Part shown: in pieces, positions 63,893-64,000 of the stretch | Position numbering within the stretch: position 1 is the stretch's first letter | How the letters are laid out: every line of letters begins with the position of its first letter | Notes under the pieces: generated by a model | Database searches by the model: none | What the model was told of the DNA's origin: nothing | The model's input: only the letters and a program-made list of their open reading frames with translations | Program-made: the position numbers and the translations under genes | Source: an uncultured Pseudomonadota bacterium | Lineage (GTDB): Bacteria; Pseudomonadota; Alphaproteobacteria; RF32; CAG-239 | NCBI GenBank assembly: GCA_902799835.1 | Contig: CADCCF010000003.1 | Span: 124,001-188,000, forward strand | DNA length: 64,000 nucleotides | Reading direction: 5' to 3'

Positions 63893-64000
63893 CTACTTAA
63901 TCGCCCTCAATGCTTTTAATAGCTCCATTTCAGCCATTGCTCTGTCATCTTGCGGATTTTCAACTTTACCGGAGTTCACATCATCTGATGATTGATTTTG
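63893..64000 (-). CDS. C-terminal end of a gene upstream of motE
   Basis: The last 35 residues of an ORF that enters from the right edge and stops at TAG 63893-63895, 1 nt before the motE ATG. The visible part is polar and acidic (QNQSSDDVNSGKVENPQDD) and ends in a short helix AMAEMELLKALRAIK. Too little remains for a name; the position suggests another flagellar-associated protein. Confidence 0.7.
   Translation of the reverse strand, partial: QNQSSDDVNSGKVENPQDDRAMAEMELLKALRAIK

Noticed and set aside
1..64000. CRISPR arrays, rRNA genes, insertion sequences, prophage
   Set aside because: No regularly spaced direct repeats, cas, transposase, integrase or phage structural genes, and no rRNA sequence were found on either strand.

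Overview
The window is AT-rich, gene-dense DNA from a Gram-negative, flagellated alphaproteobacterium. The lineage call rests on several clues: a Mic60/mitofilin homologue beside tsaD, an ATP12-type F1 chaperone, the cluster miaB-phoH-ybeY-corC-lnt-XRE regulator, yggT-yggU-folD, and two-component genes next to pgsA. Low GC, small genes and tight spacing recall uncultured host-associated (gut) Rhodospirillales-like lineages; that placement is inference. TGA is a stop here (for example the ATGA overlap of tsaD and nth). No rRNA, CRISPR array, transposase or prophage was found.

Layout. 0-2.1 kb: a minus-strand lipoprotein operon behind a promoter and a 270-nt structured leader or ncRNA whose sequence can sequester the Shine-Dalgarno of the first gene. 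2.2-11.2 kb: a secreted Cys-rich protein, an RsbV/RsbW pair divergent from an RsbU-like phosphatase, a 1667-residue Pmp-type autotransporter and an acetyltransferase. 11.3-14.1 kb: LysR regulator, periplasmic hydrolase, a broken flavodoxin-like oxidoreductase and a SnoaL-like protein. 14.1-17.7 kb: a CAU tRNA, nagB-nagA and motB-motA. 17.9-22.4 kb: CstA, tRNA-Arg, trmB, mnmA and a DGK1-like kinase. 22.5-36.3 kb: housekeeping clusters (lnt, corC, ybeY, phoH, miaB; yggT, yggU, folD; mic60; tsaD, nth; acyP, atp12). 36.3-44.8 kb: a long minus-strand run asmA, rluC-like, an acidic unknown, envZ-like, ompR-like, pgsA, uvrC. 44.8-46.4 kb: small membrane ORFs and a gene of foreign codon usage with its own promoter. 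46.4-56.2 kb: the S10-spc ribosomal operon from rpsJ to rplO, cut off before secY. 56.2-64 kb: a flagellin with a large beta-helix-like insertion and an unusual upstream region, uvrB, a large secreted TPR protein, MotE and the end of one more gene.

How the parts fit: motility genes occur in three places (motAB, flagellin, motE with its neighbours). Envelope work is prominent (lipoproteins plus Lnt, AsmA, PgsA, the autotransporter and an OmpR/EnvZ-type pair). The most unusual items are the decorated flagellin with a C9 tract and an overlapping leader ORF, the SD-sequestering leader, the partner-switch module beside the giant autotransporter, the foreign gene at the truncated end of the ribosomal operon, the shortened ATP12 and the metal-ligand-like tail on FolD. 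All functional statements come from reading the sequence; no database search was possible.
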